Under the pieces are notes generated by a model. The model was not told where the DNA came from. It searched no databases and saw only the letters and a program-made list of their open reading frames with translations. The position numbers and the translations under genes are program-made. Positions 25,898 to 34,713 of a stretch of 64,000 nucleotides of DNA are shown in pieces. The stretch's first letter is position 1, and each line of letters begins with the position of its first letter. Origin of the DNA: Streptomyces sp. PTY087I2. Its GTDB lineage: Bacteria; Actinomycetota; Actinomycetes; Streptomycetales; Streptomycetaceae. The DNA is taken from positions 1 through 64,000 of the forward strand of contig NZ_LZRD01000034.1 of NCBI RefSeq assembly GCF_001687325.1, in the 5' to 3' direction.

Positions 25898-28800
25898 GTG
25901 AGCAGCAGGCCATCCCGAGGCACTGCTCGCCTCGCAGCCATACTCGATGCCCTTCCTGACGGGCTTCTGCTCGTCAATTGCAATGGCACGGTCGTCAACG
26001 CCAACGCCATCGCCCTCGAAATGTTCGAGACCCCGGGCACCGCGCTCGTCGGTCGCGGACTGCTCGATCTGCTGCCGGAGTTCGACTCCAAGCTGATCCC
26101 GGGGTCGATGCGACGGCCCGAGGCTGCGGATGAGCAGGGCAGGACCAAGCCCACGCGGATGACCGCGCGGCGCACCGACGGCCACGAGTATCCGGTCGAG
26201 GTCACCAGCGCGAGCCTGGACAGCGGGCAGGCCGCGTACAACGACATCCACTCCAGCTACACCGGCGACGAGCTCCTCATGATCGTCGTACGGGATCTCT
26301 CCGGAACCGTCGACACCGAGGCCGAGCTGGCCCGTTCGCAGCGGCAGACCGAGATGATCCTGCGGGCCGCGTCCGAAGGCGTCGTCGGTACGGACACCGA
26401 CGGGCGTGTCGTCCTCGTCAACCCCGCCGCCGCGCAGATCCTCGGCTTCCGGGCCAGCGACCTCGGCGGCCAGGAGCTGCACCCGCTGATCCTGCATTCG
26501 CGGGCGGAGGGCGAGCCGTTCCCGTACGAGGACTCCCCGCTCGCCGACACTCTCAAGTCCGGGCGCAAGCACCGGGTGCGCGGGCAGGTGCTGTGGTCCA
26601 AGAGCGGCGACCGGGTGCCGGTGGACCTGACGACCGCTCCCGTACGCGACGGGGACCAGCTCGTCGGCGCGGTGATGACGTTCACCGACCGCCGGCCGTA
26701 CGAGGAGCTGTCCGCCCAGCACAAGAACGTCGTCGCCGAGCTGACCACCAGCCACTCCGCCGAGGTCACCGCGCTCAAGGAAGCGCACGCCAAGGAAGTG
26801 GAGGCGCTGAAGGAGGCGCACGCCGCCGAGCTCGCCGACCGCAGCGAGCGGTACGCGGCCGAGATCGAGGGACAGGCCGAGCTGCTGGCCTCCCTGAGCG
26901 CCCAGCACGCCCAGCTCACCGCCGTCCTCGGCGGTTCGCTGCGCGGGCCCCTGGAGGAGCTGCGCGGCGAGCTGTCCACGCTCGCCTCCGACCCGGCCGG
27001 TCAGCTGTGGCCCGAGGCCAACCAGATCCTGCACCACCTCGCCGCCGGGTACGCCCGGATGACCACGCTCGTCGACAACGTCCTCGGCTACCAGCGCCTC
27101 GACACGGGGGTGGAGGGGCTGCACAAGGCCCCCACGCTGATCGAGGGGATCGTGAAGGGCGGGATCGACGGGGCCGTCGAGCTGATCGGGCCCGGGCGCG
27201 CCCAGTTCGCCGTGCACGCCCCGCCGATCGAGGCCGAGGTCGACGCGCGCCGGCTCGCGACCGCCATCGCCCACCTCGTCGCGGACGTCTGCGGCGTCGA
27301 CTCGACCGGCAAGACCCGGGCCGTCCCCGGGGGCGGCTACGTCGACTCCACCGTGGTCGTGGCCGCCGCCCAGCGCGGTGACGTCGTACGCATCGAGGTG
27401 CGCGGACCGTTCGCCGGGGGCGACCCGGTGCACGAGCCGATCGTCCGCGGCATCGTCCAGGCTCACGGCGGGGTCCTCCAGACGCACGAAATGCCGGGCA
27501 TGAGCGGCAGCGCGTACGTCCTCGACGTGCCCATCGGCGCGGCGGCCGGCACGATCGCGCCCCCGGAGCCGGACGGCAGCGGCCTGTCGCCGGAGCCCGC
27601 CGCCCCGATGTCCTCGTCGTCGCCGGAAGGCGTCGGAGCGCCGGGCGTCACCAGCGGCGGCCGGCGCCGGGCGCGCAGGTCCTCCACCGACGCGTTCCTG
27701 GACAGCCCGGTCGGTACGCCGGAGAGCGCGGGTGCCGGCACGGCCGAGGCCGTGGCTCCCGGTGCTCCTGCCGCTTCCGTTCCCGTTGCCGACGACCGGC
27801 CCGTCGCCGAGCCGACCGGGCGGCGGCGGGCGCGCCGTGGACCGGCCGCGCCCGAGGAGCAGCAGGCCCCCGAGCTGATCCCGGCCCAGCAGGGCGAGGG
27901 ATCCGGGCGGCGGCGCGGACGACCCAGCCCCGCCGAAGCGGCCCTGGAGACCGTTCCCGGGGGTGCGGCGGACGCCGGGACCGGTGGGAACGGTGGCAGC
28001 GGTGGGAACGCCCTTCGGGAGCAGCAGCCGCAACCGCAGCGTCAGGCGCTGGCCCTGACCTCCGCCCCGTCCGGTGCCCCCGCCGCGCCCTCGGAGGGGG
28101 CAGTCGTCACCGCGGCCGAGAACGCCCAGGGCGGTGGCCGTCCGCAGCTCGGGCCGACCGTGCCGCCCCAGGGCGTCCCGGTGGACCCGCAGCAGCCCGT
28201 TCCGCCCACCGGACGGCGAGCCCGTCGGGAGGGTGAGCCCGTCCCCGCCCTCCCCGCCCTGGCGTCCGGCAACGGCGGCGCCGACGGACATCCGGAACCG
28301 GCCCGTCAGCCGGGTGGCCGGCGGGCCCGGCGCGCGCTGGCCGCCGCCCAGGAGCGCACCGCGGCGGACGCCGGTCCGCGGACCGCCTTCGCCCTGCCGC
28401 CCGCCGACGCGGACCGGGCGCCCGCGATCCCCGACGCCCCGGTGGGCCCCGGCGACGACGCGACCGCGCATCACGCACGTACCGCACCGGAGGCCGGCCA
28501 CACCCCTCCGCAGGCGCACCCCATCGCCCCGGCTCCCCCTGTCGCCCCGGCGCACAACCTCCAGCAGACGGACGCCCCGCAGACGAACCCGATGACCGCC
28601 GGGAACGGTGTTCCCGGGCTGGGCGTCCCTGGGACAGGTGTCCCCGGGCACGGCACACCCGCGCACGGCGTCCCCGGTGCGGGTATCTCCGAGCCGGGCG
28701 TTCCCGGCCAGGGCACCCCGGCGCACGGCACCCCCGGGCAGGACATCTCCGGACCGGGCACCCCCGCGCACGGCATGCCCGGTGCAGGCGTCTCCGAGCC

Positions 28801-30451
28801 GGGCATCCCCGGCCAGGGCACCCCGAGGCACGTCACCCCCGGCCAAGGCACACCCGCGCACGGCACCCCCGGCACGGATGCATCCGGGAACGGCTTCCCC
28901 CAGGCACAGGCCCACGCCCACGCCCAGGCCCCGGTGTCGGCGACCGGACAGGGCCCGGAGAACGGCCCCTGGGGCGACCCCAGGCAGACCGACCCCCGGC
29001 AGACCGGACTCGGCGACCCCCGGCAGACCGCCCACACCGGGCACACCGCCCACACCACCGGTGTCGCCGTCACCGGTCCCGGGGCGCACCCGGCCGACGG
29101 TGAACCGGGCGTCCCGGCTCCGGACGCGCGGCGGCAGCCGTTGCCCGCCGAGGAGCCGATGCCGGAGGGCACCAACCCCGACTCGACGCAGGGCAGGGCC
29201 TTCAGCGTGCGCACGCTGGGCCAGGGCGTGCCGTTCGCCCAGCACCTCGCGCATCAGCAGAACCAGCCGCACCAGAGTCTCGGCGGGGCCGGTCGGCGTC
29301 GGAAGCTCGCCGCACCGCCGGAGGGCGACCGCACCCCGGCCCGGGCCCCCGGCAACCAGCAGGCCGCGCCCCAGCAGGACCGGCCGGGCCGGGCCGCCCA
29401 GCCGACGGGTCAGGCACCGATCCCTGCACCCGCGACCGCGACCACGAGCACCCCGACGCCTCCGCCCACGCCCGGACCGGGGCAGAACCAGCCCCAGCCC
29501 CCGTCCCCCGCTCCGGCGCCCGAGCTCGCCCAGCCGGCTCACGTGGGCGGCGGGACCGGTGCCGCCTACGGCGAGGGGCAGCTGCTCGCGCCGCCGGTCG
29601 CCGAGGGGCGTGCGTACGCCATAGGGGCGCCCGACGAGGGCGCCGAGGGTCCCGAGCCGCTGGACGGGCCGGGGGGCGCGGTCGAGGTCGCCAACCGGCC
29701 GCACCCGCACCCGGTCGACGACGAGCTGCCGCCCGAGCCGCTGGACAACCCGCGTCGGCTGCTGGTCTGGCCCGCCCCCGACGTACCGACCCAGCAGGCG
29801 CTGAGCGACCGGGGCTACCGTCCCGTGATCGTGAACTCCCGTGAGGAGGTCGACGCCCAGATCGCCGCGTTCCCCGCCGCGCTTTTCGTCGACCCGCTGA
29901 CCGGCCCCATCACCCGTACCGCGTTGCAGTCGCTGCGCCAGGCGGCCGTCGCGGCCGAGGTCCCGGTGCTGGTCACCGCCGGCCTCGGGCAGGCGACCCG
30001 GGAAGCGGCGTACGGGGCGGACCCGGCCGTCCTTCTCAAGGCGCTGGCCCCGCGCGACAGCGAACAGCATCCCTCGCGGGTGCTCCTGATCGAGGAGCAC
30101 GAGGAGATCGCGGTGGCGCTGACGCAGACCCTGGAGCGGCGCGGCATGCAGGTGGCGCGTGCCGCGACGGACAGCGAGGCCGTCGACCTGGCGGGCCGGA
30201 TGCGGCCGAACCTCGTGGTGATGGACCTGATGCAGGTACGCCGTCGGCGCGCCGGGATCGTCGACTGGCTGCGGGCCAACGGGCAGCTGAACCGCACCCC
30301 GCTGGTCGTCTACACCTCGGCCGGGATGGACCAGGCGGAGCTGCCGCGGCTCGGATCGGGCGAAACCGTTCTCTTCCTGGCGGAACGGTCGACCAGCGAC
30401 GAGGTCCAGTCACGGATCGTCGACCTGCTGGCGAAGATCGGCACCAACTGA
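25898..30451 (+). CDS. Giant PAS protein with degenerate histidine-kinase core and degenerate receiver
   Basis: The 1517-residue protein has PAS domains near 10-125 and 150-270, a coiled coil near 275-345 (EVTALKEAHAKEVEALKEAHAAEL), and a HisKA-like dimer helix pair. The usual SHELRTPL box is replaced by GGSLRGPLEELRG, so the phospho-accepting His is missing. The ATPase-like segment (RLATAIAHLVADVCG, IVRGIVQAHGG) lacks a clear N-box Asn pair and DxGxG. About 765 residues of Pro/Gly/Ala linker hold four GRRARR/GRRRARR motifs and a tandem GVPG repeat. The C-terminal receiver-like domain keeps Asp in VVMDLMQ but has EEHEE at the acidic pocket and no Lys before the last helix. It is probably a scaffold or sensor. 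GTG 25898 follows GGGAGGAAG. Confidence 0.85.
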   Translation: MSSRPSRGTARLAAILDALPDGLLLVNCNGTVVNANAIALEMFETPGTALVGRGLLDLLPEFDSKLIPGSMRRPEAADEQGRTKPTRMTARRTDGHEYPVEVTSASLDSGQAAYNDIHSSYTGDELLMIVVRDLSGTVDTEAELARSQRQTEMILRAASEGVVGTDTDGRVVLVNPAAAQILGFRASDLGGQELHPLILHSRAEGEPFPYEDSPLADTLKSGRKHRVRGQVLWSKSGDRVPVDLTTAPVRDGDQLVGAVMTFTDRRPYEELSAQHKNVVAELTTSHSAEVTALKEAHAKEVEALKEAHAAELADRSERYAAEIEGQAELLASLSAQHAQLTAVLGGSLRGPLEELRGELSTLASDPAGQLWPEANQILHHLAAGYARMTTLVDNVLGYQRLDTGVEGLHKAPTLIEGIVKGGIDGAVELIGPGRAQFAVHAPPIEAEVDARRLATAIAHLVADVCGVDSTGKTRAVPGGGYVDSTVVVAAAQRGDVVRIEVRGPFAGGDPVHEPIVRGIVQAHGGVLQTHEMPGMSGSAYVLDVPIGAAAGTIAPPEPDGSGLSPEPAAPMSSSSPEGVGAPGVTSGGRRRARRSSTDAFLDSPVGTPESAGAGTAEAVAPGAPAASVPVADDRPVAEPTGRRRARRGPAAPEEQQAPELIPAQQGEGSGRRRGRPSPAEAALETVPGGAADAGTGGNGGSGGNALREQQPQPQRQALALTSAPSGAPAAPSEGAVVTAAENAQGGGRPQLGPTVPPQGVPVDPQQPVPPTGRRARREGEPVPALPALASGNGGADGHPEPARQPGGRRARRALAAAQERTAADAGPRTAFALPPADADRAPAIPDAPVGPGDDATAHHARTAPEAGHTPPQAHPIAPAPPVAPAHNLQQTDAPQTNPMTAGNGVPGLGVPGTGVPGHGTPAHGVPGAGISEPGVPGQGTPAHGTPGQDISGPGTPAHGMPGAGVSEPGIPGQGTPRHVTPGQGTPAHGTPGTDASGNGFPQAQAHAHAQAPVSATGQGPENGPWGDPRQTDPRQTGLGDPRQTAHTGHTAHTTGVAVTGPGAHPADGEPGVPAPDARRQPLPAEEPMPEGTNPDSTQGRAFSVRTLGQGVPFAQHLAHQQNQPHQSLGGAGRRRKLAAPPEGDRTPARAPGNQQAAPQQDRPGRAAQPTGQAPIPAPATATTSTPTPPPTPGPGQNQPQPPSPAPAPELAQPAHVGGGTGAAYGEGQLLAPPVAEGRAYAIGAPDEGAEGPEPLDGPGGAVEVANRPHPHPVDDELPPEPLDNPRRLLVWPAPDVPTQQALSDRGYRPVIVNSREEVDAQIAAFPAALFVDPLTGPITRTALQSLRQAAVAAEVPVLVTAGLGQATREAAYGADPAVLLKALAPRDSEQHPSRVLLIEEHEEIAVALTQTLERRGMQVARAATDSEAVDLAGRMRPNLVVMDLMQVRRRRAGIVDWLRANGQLNRTPLVVYTSAGMDQAELPRLGSGETVLFLAERSTSDEVQSRIVDLLAKIGTN
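28611..28900 (+). repeat. Tandem repeat encoding GVPG/GTPAHG units
   Basis: Some 15-20 imperfect units of 12-18 bp (patterns like GGCGTTCCCGG, GGCACCCCCGCGCAC) encode repeats such as GVPGxG, GTPAHG and SEPG within the PAS protein linker. The result is a flexible collagen- or elastin-like tract. Length variation between strains is likely. Confidence 0.75.
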
Positions 30452-30504
30452 CCGTACGCGCGAACTGACCGCACGCGCGAACTGACCGCACGCGCGGAGA
30501 GCGG

Positions 30505-30551
30505 AACAGGGCGGGGGCGGTACGGGATTCCCGTACCGCCCCCGCCCTGTT
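30505..30551. terminator. 22-bp perfect hairpin terminator
   Basis: The sequence from 30505 is an almost unbroken palindrome (arms start AACAGGGCGGGGGCGG and end in its complement at 30551) with a 3-nt centre ATT. It lies between the convergent PAS and acyl-CoA ligase genes and should end transcription both ways. Its right arm overlaps the parS site by three bases. Confidence 0.88.
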
Positions 30552-30562
30552 TCACGTGAAAC
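30549..30562. other. parS site (ParB-binding centromere-like sequence)
   Basis: GTTTCACGTGAAAC is an exact match to the 14-bp parS consensus bound by ParB in Streptomyces and close to the general bacterial parS. It lies in a convergent intergenic gap directly against a strong terminator. In Streptomyces most parS sites cluster within several hundred kb of oriC, so it suggests, but does not prove, that this window is in the central chromosome. Confidence 0.85.
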
Positions 30563-30594
30563 CAGAGGCGGAACCAGAGACTCAAAGCTGAGGC

Positions 30595-32247
30595 TCAGAG
30601 CTGGGTGACGTCCAGCTCGCCCTCCGCGTACTGCCTGCGGATCACCTTCTTGTCGAACTTGCCCACGCTCGTCTTCGGCACCGCGGGGATCACCGACCAG
30701 CGCTCCGGCAGCTGCCACTTGGCGATGCCCGACTCGGCGAGGAAGGCCTTCAGCGCCTCGTAGTCGACATCGGCGGCGCCCTCCTTGAGGACGACGGTCG
30801 CGAGCGGCCGCTCGCCCCACTTCTCGTCCGGTACGGCGACGACGGCCGCCTCCGCGACGTCCGGGTGGGCCATCAGCGCGTTCTCCAGCTCGACGCTGGA
30901 GATCCATTCGCCGCCGGACTTGATGACGTCCTTGGCCCGGTCGGTGAGGGTGAGGAAGCCGTCGGTGCTGATCACGCCGACGTCGCCGGTCTTCAGCCAG
31001 CCGTCCTCGCTGAACTTGTCCTCGGGGCGCAGGTGCTCGCCGTCGGACCCGCCGTAGTAGGCGGCGGCGATCCAGGGGCCCCGGACCTCCAGCTCGCCGG
31101 CCGACTCGCCGTCCCACGGGAGGTGTTCGCCGCCGGGGCCGACCAGCCGCGCCTCGACCCCGGCGGGGAAGCGGCCCTGGGTGACCCGGTACGGCCACTG
31201 CTCCTCGTCGCTCAGCCCGGCGGGCGGGTGGGCCATGGTGCCCAGCGGCGAGGTCTCCGTCATGCCCCAGGCGTGGCAGAGCCGGACGCCGAGCTTGTCG
31301 TACGCCTCCATCAGCGAGGGCGGGCAGGCCGCGCCGCCGATGGTCACGTTGGCCATGGAGGTGAGGTCGCGCGGGTTGGCGGTGACCTCGGCGAGCAGGC
31401 CCTGCCAGATGGTGGGCACGGCGGCCGCGTGCGTGGGGCGCTCGCGCTCGATCATGTCGGCGAGCGGGGCGGGCTGGAGGAAGCGGTCCGGCATCAGCAT
31501 GTTGACGCCGCTCATGAACGTGGCGTGCGGCAGACCCCAGGCGTTCACATGGAACTGGGGCACGACGACGAGGGTGGTGTCCTTGTCGGTCAGCCCCATC
31601 GACTCGGTCATGTTGACCTGCATCGAGTGCAGGTAGATCGACCGGTGCGAGTAGACGACGCCCTTGGGGTCGCCCGTGGTGCCGGAGGTGTAACACATGG
31701 CCGCGGCCTGGCGTTCGTCCAGCTCGGGCCAGTCGAACGTGGTGGGGCGGCCCGCGATCAGCTCCTCGTACTCGTGCACCCGGGGCGTCACCCCGGCGAG
31801 GGCGGAGCGGTCGCCAGGGCCGGCCACGACGACGTGCTCGATGCTCGGCAGGTGGGGCAGCAGCGGCACGAGGAGCGGCAGCAGCGAACCGTTGACGATC
31901 ACCACCTTGTCGTCCGCGTGGTTGACGATCCAGGCGAGCTGCTCGGGCGGCAGCCGGAGGTTGAGGGTGTGGAGCACCGCGCCCATGGAGGGGATGGCGA
32001 GGTACGCCTCGACATGCTCCGCGTTGTTCCACATGAGCGTGGCGACCCGCTGGTCGCCGTCGACGCCCAGCTCGTCGCGGAGCGCGTGGGCCAGCTGCGT
32101 GGCGCGGGCGCCGATCTCGGCGAAGGAACGGCGGTGCGGCTCGGGTTCGCCGGTCCAGGTCGTGACCTGCGACTTCCCGTGAATCGTCATCCCGTGGTGC
32201 AGGATGCGGGTGACAGTCAGCGGTACGTCCTGCATGGTGCTCAGCAC
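30595..32247 (-). CDS. Long-chain fatty-acid--CoA ligase (acyl-CoA synthetase)
   Basis: The 550-residue ANL-superfamily enzyme has the AMP-binding P-loop YTSGTTGDPKGV, the HAWGMTETSP core motif, the adenylate-binding GWLKTGDVG and the C-terminal-domain RAKDVIKSGGEWISSVELE with the hinge. The catalytic Lys is in PKTSVGKFDKK. It activates a fatty or side-chain acid to acyl-CoA. GTG 32247 (V-L-S-T-M-Q-D-V) has GGGAGGA 6-9 nt upstream and suits the family N-terminus. An ACATACC palindrome lies about 55 bp upstream. It may feed the sterol-like operon at 33-38 kb. Confidence 0.93.
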   Translation of the reverse strand: MLSTMQDVPLTVTRILHHGMTIHGKSQVTTWTGEPEPHRRSFAEIGARATQLAHALRDELGVDGDQRVATLMWNNAEHVEAYLAIPSMGAVLHTLNLRLPPEQLAWIVNHADDKVVIVNGSLLPLLVPLLPHLPSIEHVVVAGPGDRSALAGVTPRVHEYEELIAGRPTTFDWPELDERQAAAMCYTSGTTGDPKGVVYSHRSIYLHSMQVNMTESMGLTDKDTTLVVVPQFHVNAWGLPHATFMSGVNMLMPDRFLQPAPLADMIERERPTHAAAVPTIWQGLLAEVTANPRDLTSMANVTIGGAACPPSLMEAYDKLGVRLCHAWGMTETSPLGTMAHPPAGLSDEEQWPYRVTQGRFPAGVEARLVGPGGEHLPWDGESAGELEVRGPWIAAAYYGGSDGEHLRPEDKFSEDGWLKTGDVGVISTDGFLTLTDRAKDVIKSGGEWISSVELENALMAHPDVAEAAVVAVPDEKWGERPLATVVLKEGAADVDYEALKAFLAESGIAKWQLPERWSVIPAVPKTSVGKFDKKVIRRQYAEGELDVTQL

Positions 32248-32299
32248 GGCGTCCTCCCGGTGGGCGCTACGCGGCAGTAGGGTTCCGCTGATTCTGCGC

Positions 32300-32317
32300 A
32301 CATACCAGGCGGTATGT
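32300..32317 (-). promoter_or_regulatory. Palindromic operator upstream of acyl-CoA ligase gene
   Basis: ACATACC (32300-32306), N4 and GGTATGT (32311-32317) form a perfect 7-bp-arm palindrome 53 bp upstream of the ligase start. Shape and size fit a TetR-family operator. No regulator gene is adjacent. Confidence 0.6.
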
Positions 32318-32377
32318 CACTACTCGCGGGAGAAAATTCCTGACCGGAGCCGTCCGGGTGCCCCGTGGTGGTGCTGG

Positions 32378-32941
32378 TCAGCGGACCGGCGTCAGCTCCG
32401 GGTCCTCGCGGAGCTTGCCGAGGGCGCGGGAGACGGCGCTCTTGACCGTACCGATCGACACGCCGAGGACCTCCGCCGTCTGGGCCTCGCTCAGGTCCTC
32501 GTAATAGCGCAGGACGACCATCGCGCGCTGGCGGTCCGGGAGCTTGAGCACCGCGCGCCACATCGCGTCGTGCAGCGACTGCTGCTCGGCCGGGTCCGGC
32601 GTCGGAAGGGTCTCGCGCTCGGGCAGCTCCTCGCAGGCGAACTCGTCGACCTTGCGCTTGCGCCACTGCGAGGTGCGGGTGTTCAGCAGGGCCCGGCGCA
32701 CATAGCCGTCCAGCGCCCGGTGGTCCTCGATCCGCTCCCACGCCACGTACGTCTTGGCGAGCGCGGTCTGCAACAGGTCCTCCGCGTCGCACGGGTTCGC
32801 GGTGAGCGAGCGCGCGGTGCGCAGCAGGACCGGTCCCCGGGCCCGTACGTACGAGGAGAACGACGCGTAGGGCGTATGGGGGTGGCCGGAGGCGGTGGCG
32901 GAGGCCGCCCTGGAGGCGCCCGTGCAGACTGGCGTGGTCAT
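32378..32941 (-). CDS. SigE-family ECF RNA polymerase sigma factor
   Basis: The 187-residue protein has region 2 (FSSYVRARGPVLLRTARSLTANPCDAEDLLQTALAKTYVAWERI) and region 4.2 (KLPDRQRAMVVLRYYEDLSEAQTAEVLGVSIGTVKSAVSRALGKLRED). This is the actinobacterial group called SigE-family or SACE-like ECFs. No anti-sigma gene is adjacent. ATG 32941 (MTTPVCTGASRAA) is typical for the group but has only a weak GAG upstream; GTG 33028 is the longest alternative. The intergenic region 32942-33121 holds a hairpin at 33022-33051. Confidence 0.88.
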   Translation of the reverse strand: MTTPVCTGASRAASATASGHPHTPYASFSSYVRARGPVLLRTARSLTANPCDAEDLLQTALAKTYVAWERIEDHRALDGYVRRALLNTRTSQWRKRKVDEFACEELPERETLPTPDPAEQQSLHDAMWRAVLKLPDRQRAMVVLRYYEDLSEAQTAEVLGVSIGTVKSAVSRALGKLREDPELTPVR

Positions 32942-33021
32942 GTACTCAACGCTAGGAGCGGGCGCCGCCGAGGGGATCGGCCCCAGGTCCCGAAGCGCTG
33001 TCCGCCTCAGGTTGTAGGGGG

Positions 33022-33051
33022 CGTCCACCCTGAACCTCCTGAAGGTGGACG
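33022..33051. terminator. Hairpin after the igr-like operon
   Basis: CGTCCACC (33022-33029) and GGTGGACG (33044-33051) form a perfect 8-bp stem with a 14-nt loop, 70 bp beyond the Ltp2-like stop. It probably ends the five-gene operon. Confidence 0.6.
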
Positions 33052-33121
33052 GGCCTCGGCGCCTCCGTCAGGGTCCACCCCCGAGAGCCCCCGGGGGCGG
33101 CCGTGGCCCGGGCGGTGCCGC

Positions 33122-34288
33122 TCAGCCGTCCGCGCCGAGGACCAGGCCCGACGTCGGGACGCCCGTACCGGCCGTGACCAGGGATCTCGCCGCGCCCGCC
33201 ACCTGGTTGACCGAGGTACCCCGGATCTGCCGGACGGCCTCCGCGATGCCGTTCATCCCGTGGAGGTACGCCTCCCCCAGCTGACCCCCATGGGTGTTCA
33301 GGGGCAGGGCGTCCGCGGCGACGAAGTCGCCCGCCTCCCCCGGCCCGCAGAAGCCGAACTCCTCCAGCTGCATCAGGACGAACGGGGTGAAGTGGTCGTA
33401 GAGGATGCCCACGTCGATGTCGGCCGGGGACAGCCCGGAGGTGCGCCAGAGCTGCCGGGCGACGACGGCGGTCTCCGGCAGGCCGGTGAGCCCGTCCCGG
33501 TAGAAGCTCGTCATCTGCTCCTGCGACCGGCCCGCCCCCTGCGCCGCCGCGACGACGACGGCGGGCGGCCGGGGCAGATCGCGGGCCCGCTCCACGCTGG
33601 TGACGACGAGGGCCTGGCCGCCGTCCGTCTCCTGGCAGCAGTCCAGCAGCCGCAGCGGCTCCACGATCCAGCGGGACGCGGCGTGCTCGGCGAGCGTGAT
33701 GGGTTTCCCGTAGAAGTACGCCGCCGGGTTCCGCGCCGCGTGCCGCCGGTCGACCACCGCCACCTGCCCGAAGACCTCCGGGTCGAGGCCGTACGTGTGC
33801 AGATAGCGCTGGGCCGCCATCGCCACCCAGGAGGCGGGGGTGAGCAGCCCGTACGGCAGATTCCAGCCGAGCGCCGTGCCCTCGGCGGTGGGCTCGCGCC
33901 GCTGGACGCCGGAGCCGAAGCGGCGGCCGGAGCGTTCGTTGAACGCCCGGTAGCAGACGACGACGTCCGCGATGCCGCTCGCCACCGCGAGGGCGGCCTG
34001 CTGCACGGTGGCGCAGGCCGCGCCGCCGCCGTAGTGGATCCGGGAGAAGAACGACAGCTCGCCGATCCCGGCCGCCTGGGCGACGGTGATCTCGGGGCTG
34101 GTGTCCATGGTGAAGGTGACGAGCCCGTCCACGTCGGCGGGCGTGAGGCCGGCGTCGTCGAGAGCGGCGCGGACGGCCTCGACGGCCAGCTTCAGTTCGC
34201 TGCGGCCGGAGTCCTTGGAGAACTCGGTGGCCCCGATGCCGACGATCGCCGCCTTTCCGCCGAGCGTGTCGGCCCTGCGGATGCTCAT
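33122..34288 (-). CDS. ltp2: Thiolase-fold lipid-transfer protein / aldolase (Ltp2-like)
   Basis: The 388-residue thiolase-superfamily protein (GKAAIVGIGATEFSKDSGRSELKLAVEAV, IHYGGGAACATVQQAALAVASGIADVVVCYRA, GYLY-like LPYGLLTPASWVAMAAQRY, NTHGGQLGEAYLHGMNGIAEAVRQIRG) lacks a classical thiolase ending. It matches Ltp2, the retro-aldolase that with ChsH2 removes the terminal piece of the C22 sterol side chain as propionyl-CoA. ATG 34288 overlaps the MaoC stop by 4 bp (ATGA). The neighbours provide every other igr-type component, supporting this role; the true substrate is inferred. Confidence 0.82.
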   Translation of the reverse strand: MSIRRADTLGGKAAIVGIGATEFSKDSGRSELKLAVEAVRAALDDAGLTPADVDGLVTFTMDTSPEITVAQAAGIGELSFFSRIHYGGGAACATVQQAALAVASGIADVVVCYRAFNERSGRRFGSGVQRREPTAEGTALGWNLPYGLLTPASWVAMAAQRYLHTYGLDPEVFGQVAVVDRRHAARNPAAYFYGKPITLAEHAASRWIVEPLRLLDCCQETDGGQALVVTSVERARDLPRPPAVVVAAAQGAGRSQEQMTSFYRDGLTGLPETAVVARQLWRTSGLSPADIDVGILYDHFTPFVLMQLEEFGFCGPGEAGDFVAADALPLNTHGGQLGEAYLHGMNGIAEAVRQIRGTSVNQVAGAARSLVTAGTGVPTSGLVLGADG

Positions 34289-34713
34289 GGTCCGGACCTC
34301 TTCGGGCTCGGGCCGGGGAGGGCGACGATGACCGTGCCGGAGACGTGGCGGCCGATGCCGTTGTCACCGGTGACGTGGACGACCGCTTCGGCGGGTTCTC
34401 CGGCTCTTACGTCGGTGACGTGTCCGGTCAACCGGAGTACATCGCCCGGATAGTTGGGCGCGCCGAGCCGGATCGCGACCTTGCGGAGGACGGCGGTGGG
34501 GCCGAAGTGGTCGGTGATGTAGCGGCCGACGAGCCCGTTGGTGGTGAGGATGTTCATGAAGATGTCGAGGGATCCCTTCTCCCGGGCCAGCTCCGCGTCG
34601 TGGTGGACGTCCTGGTAGTCGCGCGAGGCGATGGCACCGGCGACGATCAGGGTCCGGGTCACCGGGATCTCCAGGGGCGGCAGCTCGTCGCCGACGCGAT
34701 GCGCCCGCGTCAT
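34285..34713 (-). CDS. MaoC-like hotdog hydratase (ChsH1-like)
   Basis: The 142-residue single hotdog domain has the MaoC pattern with the hydratase-like SRDYQDVHHDAELAREKGSLDIFMNILTTNGLVGRYITDHFGPTAVLRKVAIRLGAPNYPGDVLRLTGHV. Asp and His in DYQDVHHD are the likely catalytic pair. In mycobacteria ChsH1 works only as a heterocomplex with ChsH2, hydrating the side-chain enoyl-CoA. Both ends overlap neighbours by ATGA, so translation is coupled on each side. Confidence 0.85.
   Translation of the reverse strand: MTRAHRVGDELPPLEIPVTRTLIVAGAIASRDYQDVHHDAELAREKGSLDIFMNILTTNGLVGRYITDHFGPTAVLRKVAIRLGAPNYPGDVLRLTGHVTDVRAGEPAEAVVHVTGDNGIGRHVSGTVIVALPGPSPKRSGP

Noticed and set aside
28611..28900. Possible CRISPR-like array
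   Set aside because: Repeats are short, imperfect, without unique spacers and in frame with the PAS protein; they are coding repeats.
25778..30100. 1440-codon open frame on the minus strand opposite the PAS protein
   Set aside because: It is the third-position-GC shadow of the plus-strand gene; the composition is Gly/Arg/Val noise with no motif, signal or ribosome site.
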